This document shows, in pieces, positions 33,284 through 43,164 of a DNA stretch of 49,820 nucleotides. The DNA lies in contig KZ992470.1 of assembly GCA_003614735.1 (NCBI GenBank), forward strand, positions 1-49,820, given 5' to 3'. The translations under genes and the position numbers were made by a program. This stretch comes from Thamnocephalis sphaerospora. Its lineage: Eukaryota > Zoopagomycota > Zoopagomycetes > Zoopagales > Sigmoideomycetaceae. Each line of letters opens with the position of its first letter. Positions within the stretch are counted from its first letter, which is position 1. The notes below the pieces were generated by a model. The model was not told where the DNA came from. It ran no database searches and worked only from the letters and a program-made list of their open reading frames with translations.

Positions 33284-34204
33284 CTATACAGAGCCAATCT
33301 CAGACCAGCTATCACCGACGGAGATGTCGATGGAGCGTGTCGACGGAGAAAGCACTGGCAGCACAGGAGCCAGCAGGTCTGAATCCACGGAAGCGACCGA
33401 GTCATGAGCAGACAGCGTCGCAGCATCATCACTTTCATCGTCAGCGCGCTGCAAAGTATCGTTGCCAACTTCCAGCACTGACAATTCCGAGGTGAATGTT
33501 GAGCCTACTTCAAGAACATCCGAGTGCGACTGTGAGTTCAGCGAGTCGGCCGGAAACATGGGCACATGCAAACTACTGTCCATTGCGTCGGCAGATGTAT
33601 CTTCATCCTCGTCACCATCATTGCTGTCCTGGGCTTCCCAGAGCGGTACCGAATGCACGAAAACTGGCTGCGATGCAGACATGGACGATGGACCGGCAGT
33701 CTGGCCAAAAGCATCGAGGTAATCGAATGCGCCCATCTCGCTGTTTAGATCCATGCGGTCTAGCGCTGCCTCGAATAGTTCCATGTCGTTGGTCAAAGCA
33801 TGTCGCCTGCGCTCAAGCTCTGCTTCCATCGCCTTCAAATCAGCCTCTTCCTTGAGCAGCTGCGCGCGATGTCTTTCGTTGGCCTGTTCTATGGCCCTCA
33901 AGTATGACATCTCCTCCTGCAGATCCTCTTCACTATGCTTGGGCAAGGAGTGCGCGCGGTAGCGCAGACTATCATCGTCAAAGTGTCTGGCGCCAGTGGC
34001 AGCGGCCTTGCCTTTCGCCGACGCATCACTAGATCGGCGACGACGCCTTGAGCCGCTCGACGTTGAGCCACCAGACGTACCGTTGCCACCACCAATGTTT
34101 CCGTCTTCTCCGTCAGCCTTGGGCATGCCCTTTAGAACGGCAGCCAATGCTATCACCCCGGCAACGCCCATCGCGATGAGCCCGCGAATAAGAAGGGGAT
34201 GCAT
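33284..34204 (-). CDS. N-terminally anchored coiled-coil acidic protein
   Basis: 306 aa, single exon. The frame is open upstream, but the first ATG that puts the membrane segment at the N-terminus is 34204: MHPLLIRGLIAMGVAGVIAL. After this anchor come a Gly/Ser linker with a basic patch (SRRRRRSSDASAKGK), a predicted coiled coil (LQEEMSYLRAIEQANERHR, then LLKEEADLKAMEAELERRR) and a long acidic Ser-rich tail ending DISVGDSWSEIGSV. I do not recognise the family. The architecture fits a tail-in-cytosol anchor or tether of the ER or mitochondrial outer membrane (inference). It lies 148 bp upstream of RED on the same strand. Confidence 0.7.
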   Translation of the reverse strand: MHPLLIRGLIAMGVAGVIALAAVLKGMPKADGEDGNIGGGNGTSGGSTSSGSRRRRRSSDASAKGKAAATGARHFDDDSLRYRAHSLPKHSEEDLQEEMSYLRAIEQANERHRAQLLKEEADLKAMEAELERRRHALTNDMELFEAALDRMDLNSEMGAFDYLDAFGQTAGPSSMSASQPVFVHSVPLWEAQDSNDGDEDEDTSADAMDSSLHVPMFPADSLNSQSHSDVLEVGSTFTSELSVLEVGNDTLQRADDESDDAATLSAHDSVASVDSDLLAPVLPVLSPSTRSIDISVGDSWSEIGSV

Positions 34205-34747
34205 GGCGAATTGTAGTAGCAGACAATGCTGCACAAAAGGCGTTGATGGCGCAGTGCAGACAGTGAGGCGGCTGGAGGATACAGGGCAACGACAGATGGC
34301 GGTAAGAGGCAAAGGTTGGGGTGCAGGTGGCGATAAGCACAATGGAACGTGAATGGCGGCGATACTTCTTGGCGACAGTGCGGCGGCTGTGACGTGCGTC
34401 AGCACTTGCTGCCACTGCCATTTGTTACTGGGTCCGCCAGCGCCTGCAGACCCATGCCCATCCCTACCATGTACCTACGGCGCTTTGTATCGACGAACGG
34501 TCGCAGGTATGGAGCATTCGTTGCTGCTGCTCAGCGCACGGTAGAGCCAATACCAGATGCCTTACAGCAGCCACGTGACTGCTGTATCGCACGTGCTGGG
34601 ACGGATTGCTATTGTAACACACGCACACGCCTGCTGTATTATGCGGTTAATGGCCATTGATGTATCGTATTTCCCAAAGGCACACGTATGCAGTTGTAGA
34701 ATCAACAGCTTTATTGGAAAGTGCAATTACGTGGCCTATCCGCCAAC
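34205..34747. other. Intergenic, 543 bp
   Basis: The promoter of the 34204 gene and the 3' flank of the small membrane-protein gene, with AATAAA on the minus strand at 34715-34710. Several short ORFs lack coding character. Confidence 0.5.
34710..34715 (-). terminator. Polyadenylation signal AATAAA (minus strand)
   Basis: The hexamer lies 33 nt after the TAA at 34748. This supports the two-exon model of the small membrane-protein gene. Confidence 0.5.
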
Positions 34748-35226
34748 TTAGTGAAAGTGTATCAGGACTGCGATGAGGACTAGCTTTACCATAAACTCCA
34801 GTGGCTCCTGGAATGGGTTTGGCTTTTACGAGTGAAATACAAGTATGCATGTCAGCCACAGATTGGTGCATGCGCAGCAATAATGCGACTTACCAGCTGT
34901 AGTATTGCACCAACGATACCAACGGTGGAAATGGTCGCTCTCCAGCGCGAGAGTGAGTTCATGAGATATGGCAGCATGTTGATGCCATTGACGATGGTGT
35001 TGGCCACTGTGCCATTCAGCCACCCCCTCACAGTGCTAAACCAACTGCCTGGCTCGTCGTCATAACCTGGATAGCTGTAAGGGGACACTGATGTGTAGTC
35101 GGTGGGCGCCAATGTCGAATAGTTACTATTTCTGCCAAGCAGTCGTCGTGCCATCGTCCTTATGTGACTGAATGCCACAGAAGCAAGGCCTTGGCGGACA
35201 TACCCGCCACAGGGTGTAAAGTTCAT
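34748..35226 (-). CDS. Small membrane protein, two exons
   Basis: Exons 35226-34894 and 34807-34748 (393 nt, 130 aa). A downstream start at 35154 (MARRLLGRNSNYSTL) would give 106 aa. The middle is polar with SYPGYDDEPGSWFSTVRGWL. Then come amphipathic and hydrophobic stretches (VNGINMLPYLMNSLSRW, ISTVGIVGAILQL). The splice (GTAAGT donor, CCATTCCAG acceptor, phase 0) adds a second hydrophobic segment, EPLEFMVKLVLIAVLIHFH, right at the C-terminus. Reading through the intron would instead give a polar 12-residue end. I do not recognise the family. Confidence 0.55.
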
Positions 35227-36255
35227 GGCTAGCCTACGGCGCCGTGTAGTGCACCTATAACTTGCCAAGTCGCCGGGAACCAACGTCTATGGAAAAGCTG
35301 GTGTTGGCCACTGTAAGCAGATGATAATATAAAGGCGGATCTTGACTGCAGAGAGCACTTTACACAGACGTGGATAAAGGTAGGTGGAAAGACGTAGATG
35401 ACGACGACAGGTAAAAGCTAGAACACGCAGTCGGGCGGCACACACACTTATAAACCAGTCGTAACCGTCTACAACGCTGAGCGTTGTGGATCATTGGTGC
35501 ACATGCATCCTAATACTGCAAGAGCATACTATCGGCACTATAGGCCCATTCACCCAATGCAGATGACGTGTACACCGACCGGTTCTTACCATGTTGTCCT
35601 ACGTAGGTATATAGACAGTGCACGCGCCAGGTTGCCAAAATGAGGCCTAGATTTATCAAAGATGAGCACCTGTAGGCGCAAAAGCCGATACGCTATCCGC
35701 GGTAAAGCAAATGCCAAGAAACCAGGTATGAAAATGAGTACCTGAAGCAGGTGCCAGGAACCAAGCATGAAAAAACATCCTGGAAAACGCCTAAAGACAT
35801 AACGATCAGCACTCCAAGTTGCCTGACGCTATACAAACGCGGCACCGCCACCGTTTCGGCAGCGAGTGAGCTTGTATTCCTTTCGCAGCTCTGGCTTCTC
35901 CGTGCCATTCACCCAAGTAGTCTTGAAAGAATCACCGCTGCAGTTGGACAATCGCTGCCCGCTGAGCCCACGCTTCACACAAAGCAGCATACCCATTATC
36001 ATTGTAATTGGCAAAATAGCGCGCGATTATGTGTGCAATCATGTGGCTAATTCACTCGGCAGCAGATTAACGGAGCGTAGCAGGACAAGCAGATCATTAG
36101 TGTGCAAGTAACATGTGTATTGCAGATGGCGTGTATATGAAGAAAGTGGTGGCGTACACCAGCAGCAGGGTATGCAAGGGTGCGCTGCCCGTAGGACCAG
36201 AGCGACGATGATAGTATGAGGGCTTCAATAGCAGACAATGGCGACCAAATGACGT
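35227..36255. other. Intergenic, 1.03 kb, possible unresolved minus-strand gene
   Basis: TATA-like motifs occur (TATAAAGG at 35328, TTATAAA at 35448). On the minus strand three open pieces with matching splice signals can be seen between ~36000 and ~35590 (see findings); they include NCSGDSFKTTWVNGTEKPE and DVFSCLVPGTCF. I could not establish a start, so no CDS is called. Confidence 0.3.
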
Positions 36256-37146
36256 TTACATCTTAGAGCGGCCTAGCTCTTCGCCTAGCTCAGCCGAGCG
36301 ATCCGCTGCCGCGCGTACGGCCGCGCGTAGTGTCTCAGGCACATTGCCGTTTTCCATGTGCGTGATGGCAGCGTAGGTGGTTCCGTTGGGCGAGGTCACC
36401 TTCCGCCGAAGCTCCGCCGTGTTGTCGTCACTCTGTAGAGCCATGTGTGCGGCACCCAGCGCAGTCTGCGCCGTAAGCTTGGCCGCTATATCACGCGGCA
36501 AACCTGCCTGCACGCCTGCCTCCTCCATGGCCTCCATGAGGAGGAAAAAGTAGGCTGGTCCGCTGCCGCTCACAGCCGTCACAGCATCCAGCTGCGACTC
36601 TTCGGTCACCCAGCACAGAGCGCCCGATACGGCGCGAAGCACCGTCTCCACGGCCGCGCGCTGCTTGGGAGAAGCATTGGCATTGGCGTAGAGGCCTGTG
36701 GCGCCGTGGCCCACCAGCGCCGGCGTGTTGGGCATGCAGCGGACAATGGCCGGCTGCAGAGTAGCGTGATCGTCACCGCGTAGCCACTGCTCCATGTCGG
36801 TCAGACGAACGCCTGCGGCGATCGACAGTAGCACCGCCTGGTTGCGTGCCACAATGTCACGGATTCCTGCCAGGACTGCTGGTACTACACCGGGCTTCAC
36901 GGCCAAAACAATCAGCTCGGCGTCGGCAGAGGCGACTGTGTTGTCGCTGTGCACCGCCAGTTCGGGATAGTGCTCGCGCAGATAGGTCTGGCGCTCCGGC
37001 ATCGGCTCGGACACCACCAGGCGATCGGTCGGATGGCCCTTGCGCAGCAGGCCTGCTAGAATTGCCTCGGCCATGTTGCCACCGCCAATAAAGGTAATGC
37101 GCGGGTGCAGCTGCTGGCCATTCTGCGTCGCTTCCTGGGTCATCAT
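36256..37146 (-). CDS. PRO3: Pyrroline-5-carboxylate reductase
   Basis: Single exon, 296 aa. It catalyses the last step of proline synthesis, NAD(P)H-dependent reduction of 1-pyrroline-5-carboxylate. The N-terminal Rossmann motif is ITFIGGGNMAEAILAGLL (residues ~17-34), followed by LAVKPGVV and MPNTPALVGHGATGLYAN. The C-terminal dimerisation and substrate region contains AVSGSGPAYFFLLMEAMEEAG and a KVTSPNGTT segment matching the signature block of ProC-type enzymes. Length is normal for the family (~270-300 aa). The start is one of two adjacent ATGs (37146, 37143). It has no targeting sequence, so it is cytosolic by inference. It is divergently oriented to SUA5 across 1 kb. Confidence 0.96.
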   Translation of the reverse strand: MMTQEATQNGQQLHPRITFIGGGNMAEAILAGLLRKGHPTDRLVVSEPMPERQTYLREHYPELAVHSDNTVASADAELIVLAVKPGVVPAVLAGIRDIVARNQAVLLSIAAGVRLTDMEQWLRGDDHATLQPAIVRCMPNTPALVGHGATGLYANANASPKQRAAVETVLRAVSGALCWVTEESQLDAVTAVSGSGPAYFFLLMEAMEEAGVQAGLPRDIAAKLTAQTALGAAHMALQSDDNTAELRRKVTSPNGTTYAAITHMENGNVPETLRAAVRAAADRSAELGEELGRSKM

Positions 37147-38146
37147 TGAGTCGGCCGGACGGCAGTAGGGTATGTACGTGCGAGTTGAAGCGTGTTACTG
37201 CACTTTGTCGTATGCAGCAGTCGTGTAGGATGGCGCGGCAGTGTTGAGACAGCCGCAGGAGGAGCAGAAGCAATAAAAGGAGCAATAGCGAGATGAGGAG
37301 CGGCGGTGTCTGGTGCCTTGCCTCTTTAAAGCGCGTCGTGGGTGCTGTGATGTACGCTGTGATAGCCGCGTGTCTTTAATCGTCCTAGTTGTCTCTACCA
37401 ATCACAGCTATGCTGTCGATGGAGATAGATTAAACATCAGTGTCTCGCTCACTACTACCAGGGCACACAATCAAGGGTACTGCTGGTCATGGCGCGGGGC
37501 ATGCCGCTATTTAGATAGCTGATGTAGTTCTGACGTAGTATGCATCGTCCTGATTAAGGCACGTGGGCCTATCCACAGGCTGCGGCGGCGATGCTGGCGA
37601 TACCAGACCTCGGGCGGTGGAGAGAGGCGATAATCTGAGCCGAGCGAACTGACGGCGATTTGCCTGGCGCTCTTTTCTTTTTTTTCTGCCCGCACGCCTG
37701 CCCGAGATCGTCCCCTGAGCGCAGCCACATTGCTACGTCTGCCGCTGGATATAGGACGGCTTGGACTGTGACGCTGACAGACGACGGTGTAGCGCAAGTA
37801 GTCGCTGCATTACGCCCGCAACAGCGCAAGCGCAGCCGGTGCCGCCGTCATCAGGCGACGCTCGTTGGTGCAGACGCTACCAGCTCAAGGGCTTGCTTGG
37901 GAACGCGCCGCAATTCTTCACGGCTGCCTGCCGACAGTCACAACGGCGCGCCTGTCGGTCTTGTTGGTGCACGCACGACGAGCGTGCATCGGTACAACCG
38001 CGTCTGCCGTTGCTGCAAACCACCATTGGCGCCCGTGCAGGAATACAAGTGGGAGCAGTCTGCGCGCTGTGATCGCTGCTGCGACGACGGCAAAGTATAT
38101 CTGTACGGCCAGCATCGCTAGTGTTGGACGTTCGTTAGACGACAGT
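37147..38146. other. Divergent intergenic region, PRO3/SUA5, 1.0 kb
   Basis: It contains both promoters. The SUA5 reading frame remains open back to 37802 without an ATG (see findings). A T-rich run (37674-37686) lies between the genes. Confidence 0.5.
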
Positions 38147-39631
38147 ATGACGGCCCACAACGATGCGGCCATCGCACTGCGTACGGCGTCTTCTCCAACA
38201 ACGCAGCCAGCGCTGATGCTGCAGAATGATGGCGATGCAGTGCTAGCACCGCTGCAGCCGGCACTGCCTCCGCTGCCGCCCATGAACACGGTTGTGGAGA
38301 CGCGTGTGTGCAAGGTTAACGCATCTGCCCTGGCGTTCCCGGATGGTATCCTATCCGATGCTGTAGAGTGCGCCGATCCGGAAAGCGAGCGCGCACTTGA
38401 GGAAGGCGCTCGTCTGCTGCGTGATGGCGCCCTGGTGGCCATGCCAACGGAAACGGTCTACGGTCTGGCTGCCAACGCATTGGACGCCGACGCCGTACGC
38501 AGCGTGTTTCGCGCCAAAGGACGACCTGGCGATAATCCGTTGATTGTACACGTTTCGTCGCTGCAGATGCTTGCCAAAGTGGTGTCGATGTGGACGGGAC
38601 CCGAGGATGTGGCGTCTACGGCTGCCAGTGAGAAGGAGGACGAGCTGGACCGTGCCCTGGCTCCTCTTCACCTGCCAGCTAGTATGCGTCTGGTAATACG
38701 TCGCCACTGGCCAGGCCCACTTACGTTGCTCCTACCGCGGCACCCAAGCATTCCCGATGCTGTTACCTGCGGTCGGCCTACCGTTGGCGTCCGACTGCCC
38801 GCACACCCGGTAGCAAGGGCACTTATTGCTCGGGCTGGCCTACCACTGGCGGCCCCCTCTGCAAACACTTCGGGTCGTCCGTCGCCAACGCGTGCTATGC
38901 ACGTCTATGACGACCTAAATGGCCGTATTCCGCTGATCCTCGACGCAGGCGCCTGTCAGGTAGGCGTAGAGTCAACCGTGCTTGACTGCCTTCGTCGCCC
39001 ACCGGCCATTCTTCGACCTGGTGGTGTCACGGATGCGGATCTGCGCCAGCTTGGCCATCCCACCTTTGAACACGTTCTCCTTTACAAGCGCGACTTTACC
39101 GACGGTCAGCTTGAAGCAGCGCCTACGACGCCCGGCATGAAGTATCGCCACTACTCGCCACGTGCTCCGGTGATTTTGTTTGAGCTGCATCCGCCGGTAA
39201 ATGCAGCATCGGACCAGTCGATCACACTCGAAACGGAAACGATCCAGCGCCAGGCGCTGCGTGCACGTTTGCTGGCCGAAGCCGACCGTCTGCACCGCAA
39301 AACAGGAGACGCGTCGCATCTAGTGGGTGTACTCACGGTCGATGCACCCACCGTGCCAAGCAACAAGACGGCAGAAACGGCAACAGACACGCTGGAAGAT
39401 GCCGACACGCTGACGACCGAGCCTGGCTGGCCTGACTACATCCGTCGCTGGCAGCTTGGTCCTTGGACACGTCCAGATGTGGTGGCCCGTCGGCTGTTTG
39501 ACGGACTCCGCCTTTTGGACGTACAGCCAGGTGTGCGCTGGATCCTTGTCGAGGGTGTAGCCGATCAGGGCGCCGGCGTGGCTGTCATGAACCGACTGCG
39601 CAAGGCAGCAGCCAGCGTGATTTACCTCTAA
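38147..39631 (+). CDS. SUA5: Threonylcarbamoyl-AMP synthase Sua5
   Basis: 494 aa from the first ATG (38147). The enzyme makes threonylcarbamoyl-AMP from Thr, bicarbonate and ATP, the first step of the tRNA t6A37 modification. The YrdC domain (residues ~80-300) shows GALVAMPTETVYGLAANA, FRAKGRPGDNPLIVHV, RHWPGPLTLLLP, VGVRLPAHPVARALI, LAAPSANTSGRPSPT and STVLDC..RPPAILRPGG. The Sua5 C-terminal domain follows a TPGMKYRHYSPRAPV linker and ends in the ILVEGVADQGAGVAVMNRL strand-turn. It is the two-domain type of fungi and archaea. About 65 residues precede the YrdC core. The frame is open 115 codons upstream without an ATG, with mitochondrial-presequence-like composition. Confidence 0.96.
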   Translation: MTAHNDAAIALRTASSPTTQPALMLQNDGDAVLAPLQPALPPLPPMNTVVETRVCKVNASALAFPDGILSDAVECADPESERALEEGARLLRDGALVAMPTETVYGLAANALDADAVRSVFRAKGRPGDNPLIVHVSSLQMLAKVVSMWTGPEDVASTAASEKEDELDRALAPLHLPASMRLVIRRHWPGPLTLLLPRHPSIPDAVTCGRPTVGVRLPAHPVARALIARAGLPLAAPSANTSGRPSPTRAMHVYDDLNGRIPLILDAGACQVGVESTVLDCLRRPPAILRPGGVTDADLRQLGHPTFEHVLLYKRDFTDGQLEAAPTTPGMKYRHYSPRAPVILFELHPPVNAASDQSITLETETIQRQALRARLLAEADRLHRKTGDASHLVGVLTVDAPTVPSNKTAETATDTLEDADTLTTEPGWPDYIRRWQLGPWTRPDVVARRLFDGLRLLDVQPGVRWILVEGVADQGAGVAVMNRLRKAAASVIYL

Positions 39632-40155
39632 AACCTCACCCCTCCCAGCATTTGGCTATGCACGCTCTCGTGCTTGTACATCATCCTTCGCTTTCGTCTT
39701 TGTCGCCTGCAGCTAAAGATGCTCGTTTTACCATCCGTACGGCTGCGCAAGGCCCACCAAATCACCAATATACACGTATGCTGACACGCTACTATGCACG
39801 TACAGCTGCAAAGGTCGACGTTTGACTATTGCTTCGTGGCGCGATGCCCACCAATGGCTTGGTGCGCCAGTAAAGTGCCACAGTAAACAGGCGTAGGCGC
39901 CAGGGTACATGCACGCGCATGCACGCACACATCAACGCAGATACAGAGAACGGCATCTCCAAGGATCGGTAAGGCAGCTACTCTGCCATCGGCTGCGGCT
40001 GCGACTGCTTGCTTAGCTCGTTGCTATCGTGTACAGATGCGAACGCCGCGGTCAGCACTGAGACCGACTGAAAGCATTCGCCATGGAGATCCGCCTGCAT
40101 CGTCTACAGCGCTGTCCCAACTGTCCATCGGCGCCGCCACCACCACCGCCACCAC
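39632..40155. other. Convergent intergenic region SUA5/SEM1
   Basis: The 3' flanks of both genes. No gene or repeat recognised, apart from the region next to SEM1 that would have to hold an extra exon if the GTAGGT overlapping its stop codon were used as a donor. Confidence 0.45.
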
Positions 40156-40464
40156 CTACCGAAGCTGCAGAGCAAACTCGTCCTCTACGTCGTCATCGTC
40201 CCAGTTGTCCTCCCATAGCTGCACATCCTCTGCATCCTCCTCATTCTCGTTCCAGTCTGGCAACAATGCGAGCACATGTTATACACCATGTCTTACCCGC
40301 CAGACCTACAGCGGCTTACCTTCCGCAGTGAATTCTTCAAACTCATCGTCCTCCTCCAGTGCGCCCAGCTGTGGCAGCTGCTTCTTCTCTGTTTCGCTGG
40401 CCTGCTGCTGCTGCTGCTGCTGCTTCTGGCTATCGGCAGCACCGCTGTTGGCTGACGCAGACAT
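40156..40464 (-). CDS. SEM1: Sem1/DSS1, 26S proteasome lid subunit
   Basis: Exons 40464-40320 and 40256-40156 (246 nt, 81 aa). Sem1 is a small acidic disordered protein of the proteasome lid, also part of the TREX-2 mRNA-export complex and of BRCA2-type complexes. Both signature blocks are present: [18 protein letters not shown] (the intron splits the Asp codon of E|DW) and [17 protein letters not shown]. The N-terminus carries an unusual poly-Gln run (QKQQQQQQQ). The protein ends in ALQLR, whereas family members usually continue with about 8-15 residues such as AELEK. The final codons read CTT CGG TAG GTG, so the stop overlaps a possible GTAGGT donor. It shares a 234-bp divergent promoter with the YjbQ-like gene. 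Confidence 0.9.
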
Positions 40465-40698
40465 GACAATGGATAGCGGGTGCAACGATGGGGAATCGCG
40501 TGTTGAAGGTGATGATCGCGTGCTAGAGAGATTGCGCCAAGAGTATACGCGGTAAGGCGGCGTCGATGGGATGCTAGCAGTAGACAACAGATGGCAACGG
40601 TGGATGACGCGTGTGCTGACAGGTGTGCTGTCATGTTGATCCTATCGCTGACAGTTTCACTCACTTTCGCCTAATTCTCTTTTCTCACCTAGTACACC
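40465..40698. promoter_or_regulatory. Bidirectional promoter SEM1 / YjbQ-like
   Basis: Only 234 bp separate the two divergent start codons, so their core promoters must lie here. Pyrimidine-rich sequence (TTTCACTCACTTTCGCC..TCTTTTCTCACC) precedes the plus-strand ATG. No TATA box seen. Confidence 0.5.
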
Positions 40699-41224
40699 AT
40701 GGCTTGGTATCAGACAACCATACAATTCCGTGCTAGGCCGCGCGGCATGCATCTAGTCACGGACGAATTGCTCAGCCAGCTGAGCGAACTAGGCGATTTT
40801 CGCGTAGGCATGGCCAATATCTTTTTGCAGCACAGCAGCGCCTCGCTTACCATCAACGAAAACTACGACTCGGATGTGCGACGGGACATGGAGATGATCA
40901 TGAACCGTATTGCGCCCGAGGATGCACCCTATAGGCACACGGATGAGGGGCCGGATGATATGGTGGGTTGACGGCGCGTATGAACGGTCGCTTGGCCAGT
41001 CACTCATGAACCCTGTGCACTGCTGCGGTGTCACGTAGCCGGGACACGTTAAAAGTTCGCTGTTTGGCTGCTCGCTCAACATCCCTGTGCGCGACGGCAG
41101 ACTGGCACTGGGCACATGGCAAGGCATCTGGCTTTGCGAGCATAGAAACCATGGCGGCGCACGTAGGTGTGTTGTAACCATACAAGGCGAGCGCAAGAGC
41201 GGTGCGTCGGCCAAGCGCAAGTAG
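40699..41224 (+). CDS. YjbQ/UPF0047-family protein
   Basis: Exons 40699-40962 and 41039-41224 (450 nt, 149 aa). The fold family is widespread from bacteria to fungi; bacterial members have been reported to have thiamine-phosphate-synthase-like activity, but the eukaryotic role is unsettled. Signatures seen: [59 protein letters not shown] (restored across the intron, phase 0), [15 protein letters not shown] and VVTIQGE. Length is standard for the family except for a short Lys/Ser/Arg tail ([11 protein letters not shown]). AATAAA lies 60 nt after the stop. Probably cytosolic. Confidence 0.93.
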
Positions 41225-41283
41225 GCAATGGCGCATTCCTGCGTGCCACCAGCACTGCGCAGGTGTGCGGCCATATTTGCATG

Positions 41284-41289
41284 AATAAA
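41284..41289 (+). terminator. Polyadenylation signal AATAAA
   Basis: The hexamer is 60 nt downstream of the YjbQ-like stop codon. Confidence 0.45.
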
Positions 41290-41447
41290 ATACATGTGGC
41301 TAGCAAACGTCGCATGCATTGGGCACGGCGCATCCCGAGTCCAGCCATCGAGCCAGCAAACAATGCCAGAAGGGAGATAAGCGCGTATGTACAAAAACAA
41401 CGTGGCTGATAGAGCATAGCATAGGTACATTTAAAATGCTAAAGCGG

Positions 41448-43164
41448 TTAAAAATGAATATTTCCGCCGTTGCCGCCACCGCTGGCCGAAGGGTTGCCCC
41501 GTCGCTGCTGCTGCCGCCAGTTCGGTGCCTGGCTATGAGCGGGGCGTGTGGACGCGCCCTGAGGGCCAGCTAGTGATGATGCGGCACCGCCAGGATGGTA
41601 GAGATGGGGCGGTGTTTGGTGGTGGTGCGTGTACCGACCACGATCATTGTATCGGCTAATTGCTGGCTCGTCGTCGTCATCGCCTTCGTTGTCGCCGCCG
41701 TTGCCCGTGCCCATGGTTGTGCTTGAATAGGTCGCACTCGTCACTCGGCCCACTCTCTCGCGGTAGTTGGCAGAGGAGGCGCCATGGGGTCGGTAAAAGG
41801 TGGAGGGCGGCCGCTGTGCATAGTGGCTGTCCGATCCTGCGCTTTCCGGCGGAGGCGGGTAGGCATGTGAGCCGGCGCCATAAGCAGTGCCTGCTGAATA
41901 CTCGCTGCCGTAACGCGATTCGTCGGCAAGTGGCGGCAGCGGCTGCTGTTGTGCGCCAACACCATAGCGTGGCTGGCTATAGCCAGATGTCTCCGAGGTG
42001 ATGCTATCCCGGCGATATTGGCCATGGTTTATGCTGCTTGGTGGTCGGCCATATGGCACATTTGGAGGTGGCAGACTGAACTGACTGCCGACGGGCGATG
42101 GCAACGACTTTTCATAGGCTTGGGGCGAGGTTGCTGGCGACAGCTGTGACTGGCCTCCAGGATAGGCGGCCGCAGAAGTCGCCTTTGCCGATTCCAGATC
42201 AAAGTGGCCCACCTGCGGCAGGGTTGGCTCGCGCGCTGGCAAAGACGCTTCCATGCCTGCCGCCTCCATTTCCTGCCGTATGCGGAACTGCTCGCGGCGC
42301 TCCTCGAGGATGCGCTGGCGCGACTTTTTGCGTAGCAGCTCGGCCAGTCGTTTGTCAATCTTGTGGCAGACATACTCTTTAAGATTGCCACGAATCTGGC
42401 AGAGCAACGGTAGATAAAGGACGCCTGCAATCAGCAGCAGAATGGCGGAAATGGCCCAGACACAGAACGTAAAAGACATGAGTGCGAACGAAATGCGCGC
42501 CATAAGATCTGAGCCGTTGTCGTAGAATCTCGTCGGTTGAAATCTTCCGTTGATAATGTAGACGTTAAAAAGCGCAATGCCGTTTACCACCTGGCGTGGT
42601 GCTTCGGCAAGCAGGAAGCGTTTCCATCCTACGTGTGCCATTTACGTTAGCTAGCGCTAGCTGCACAGCCTATAGCTACGATCGCTGCATACCTTTGAGC
42701 GTAAAGTAGACGAAAAAGGCGATGCGGTCTGTTTTGCGGCGCGAGTTGTTGATCTGCGCAAAAAGGCAAAAGTGCGCGTAAGACCGGATGGAGTAGAAGC
42801 GATAGGCACCATTGCAGGTGTAGGCATAGGCAATGTCGCGGCTCTTGACAATGCGGGCTGTCTTGCGCAGCTCCCAAAGGATAAGCAGAAACGAGAAAAT
42901 GATAGAGGCAAAAAAGACCCATCGACCATACTTTAGCAGATCCGGGTTGCTGATGGACCGAGACCAGTTGTTGAATCTGATGAGCAAATAAGCCGTCCAC
43001 ACGTCGGCAGCGATGACGAGGATGTTTTTGATGATTAGAGCAAACAGGACAAGATAGAGAAAGCGGCGGATTAACGAGCCATCCTTGAAATCGTTGACAT
43101 CCACAAAGTCGAATTTATGGTCCGGCACCTCCTCGCGCTTCCACTTGGCTGCCGAGCAGCACAT
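41448..43164 (-). CDS. KCH1: KCH-family potassium transporter, paralogue 2
   Basis: Exons 43164-42693 and 42628-41448 (1653 nt, 550 aa). It begins MCCSAAKWKREEVPDHKFDF. It keeps the SRDIAYAY..GAYRFYSIRS block, YFTLKG|WKRFLL (the intron splits the Gly codon) and the GNLKEYVCHKIDKRLAELLR signature, with ~4 membrane segments before a coiled-coil-like RKKSRQRILEERREQFRIRQ and a Pro/Ser/Tyr/Gly-rich cytosolic tail. The tail lacks the octapeptide array of paralogue 1 but has scattered SRYGSEYS, SAGYG-like and poly-Pro motifs. As in paralogue 1, plasma-membrane K+ uptake is inferred from the family. The loop between the first two membrane segments is shorter than in paralogue 1. The two genes are ~35 kb apart on the same strand with introns at different positions. 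Confidence 0.92.

Noticed and set aside
40037-40555. Plus-strand ORF of 172 codons with poly-Ser and poly-Cys
   Set aside because: It is antisense to SEM1; the poly-Cys is the reverse of the SEM1 poly-Gln codons.
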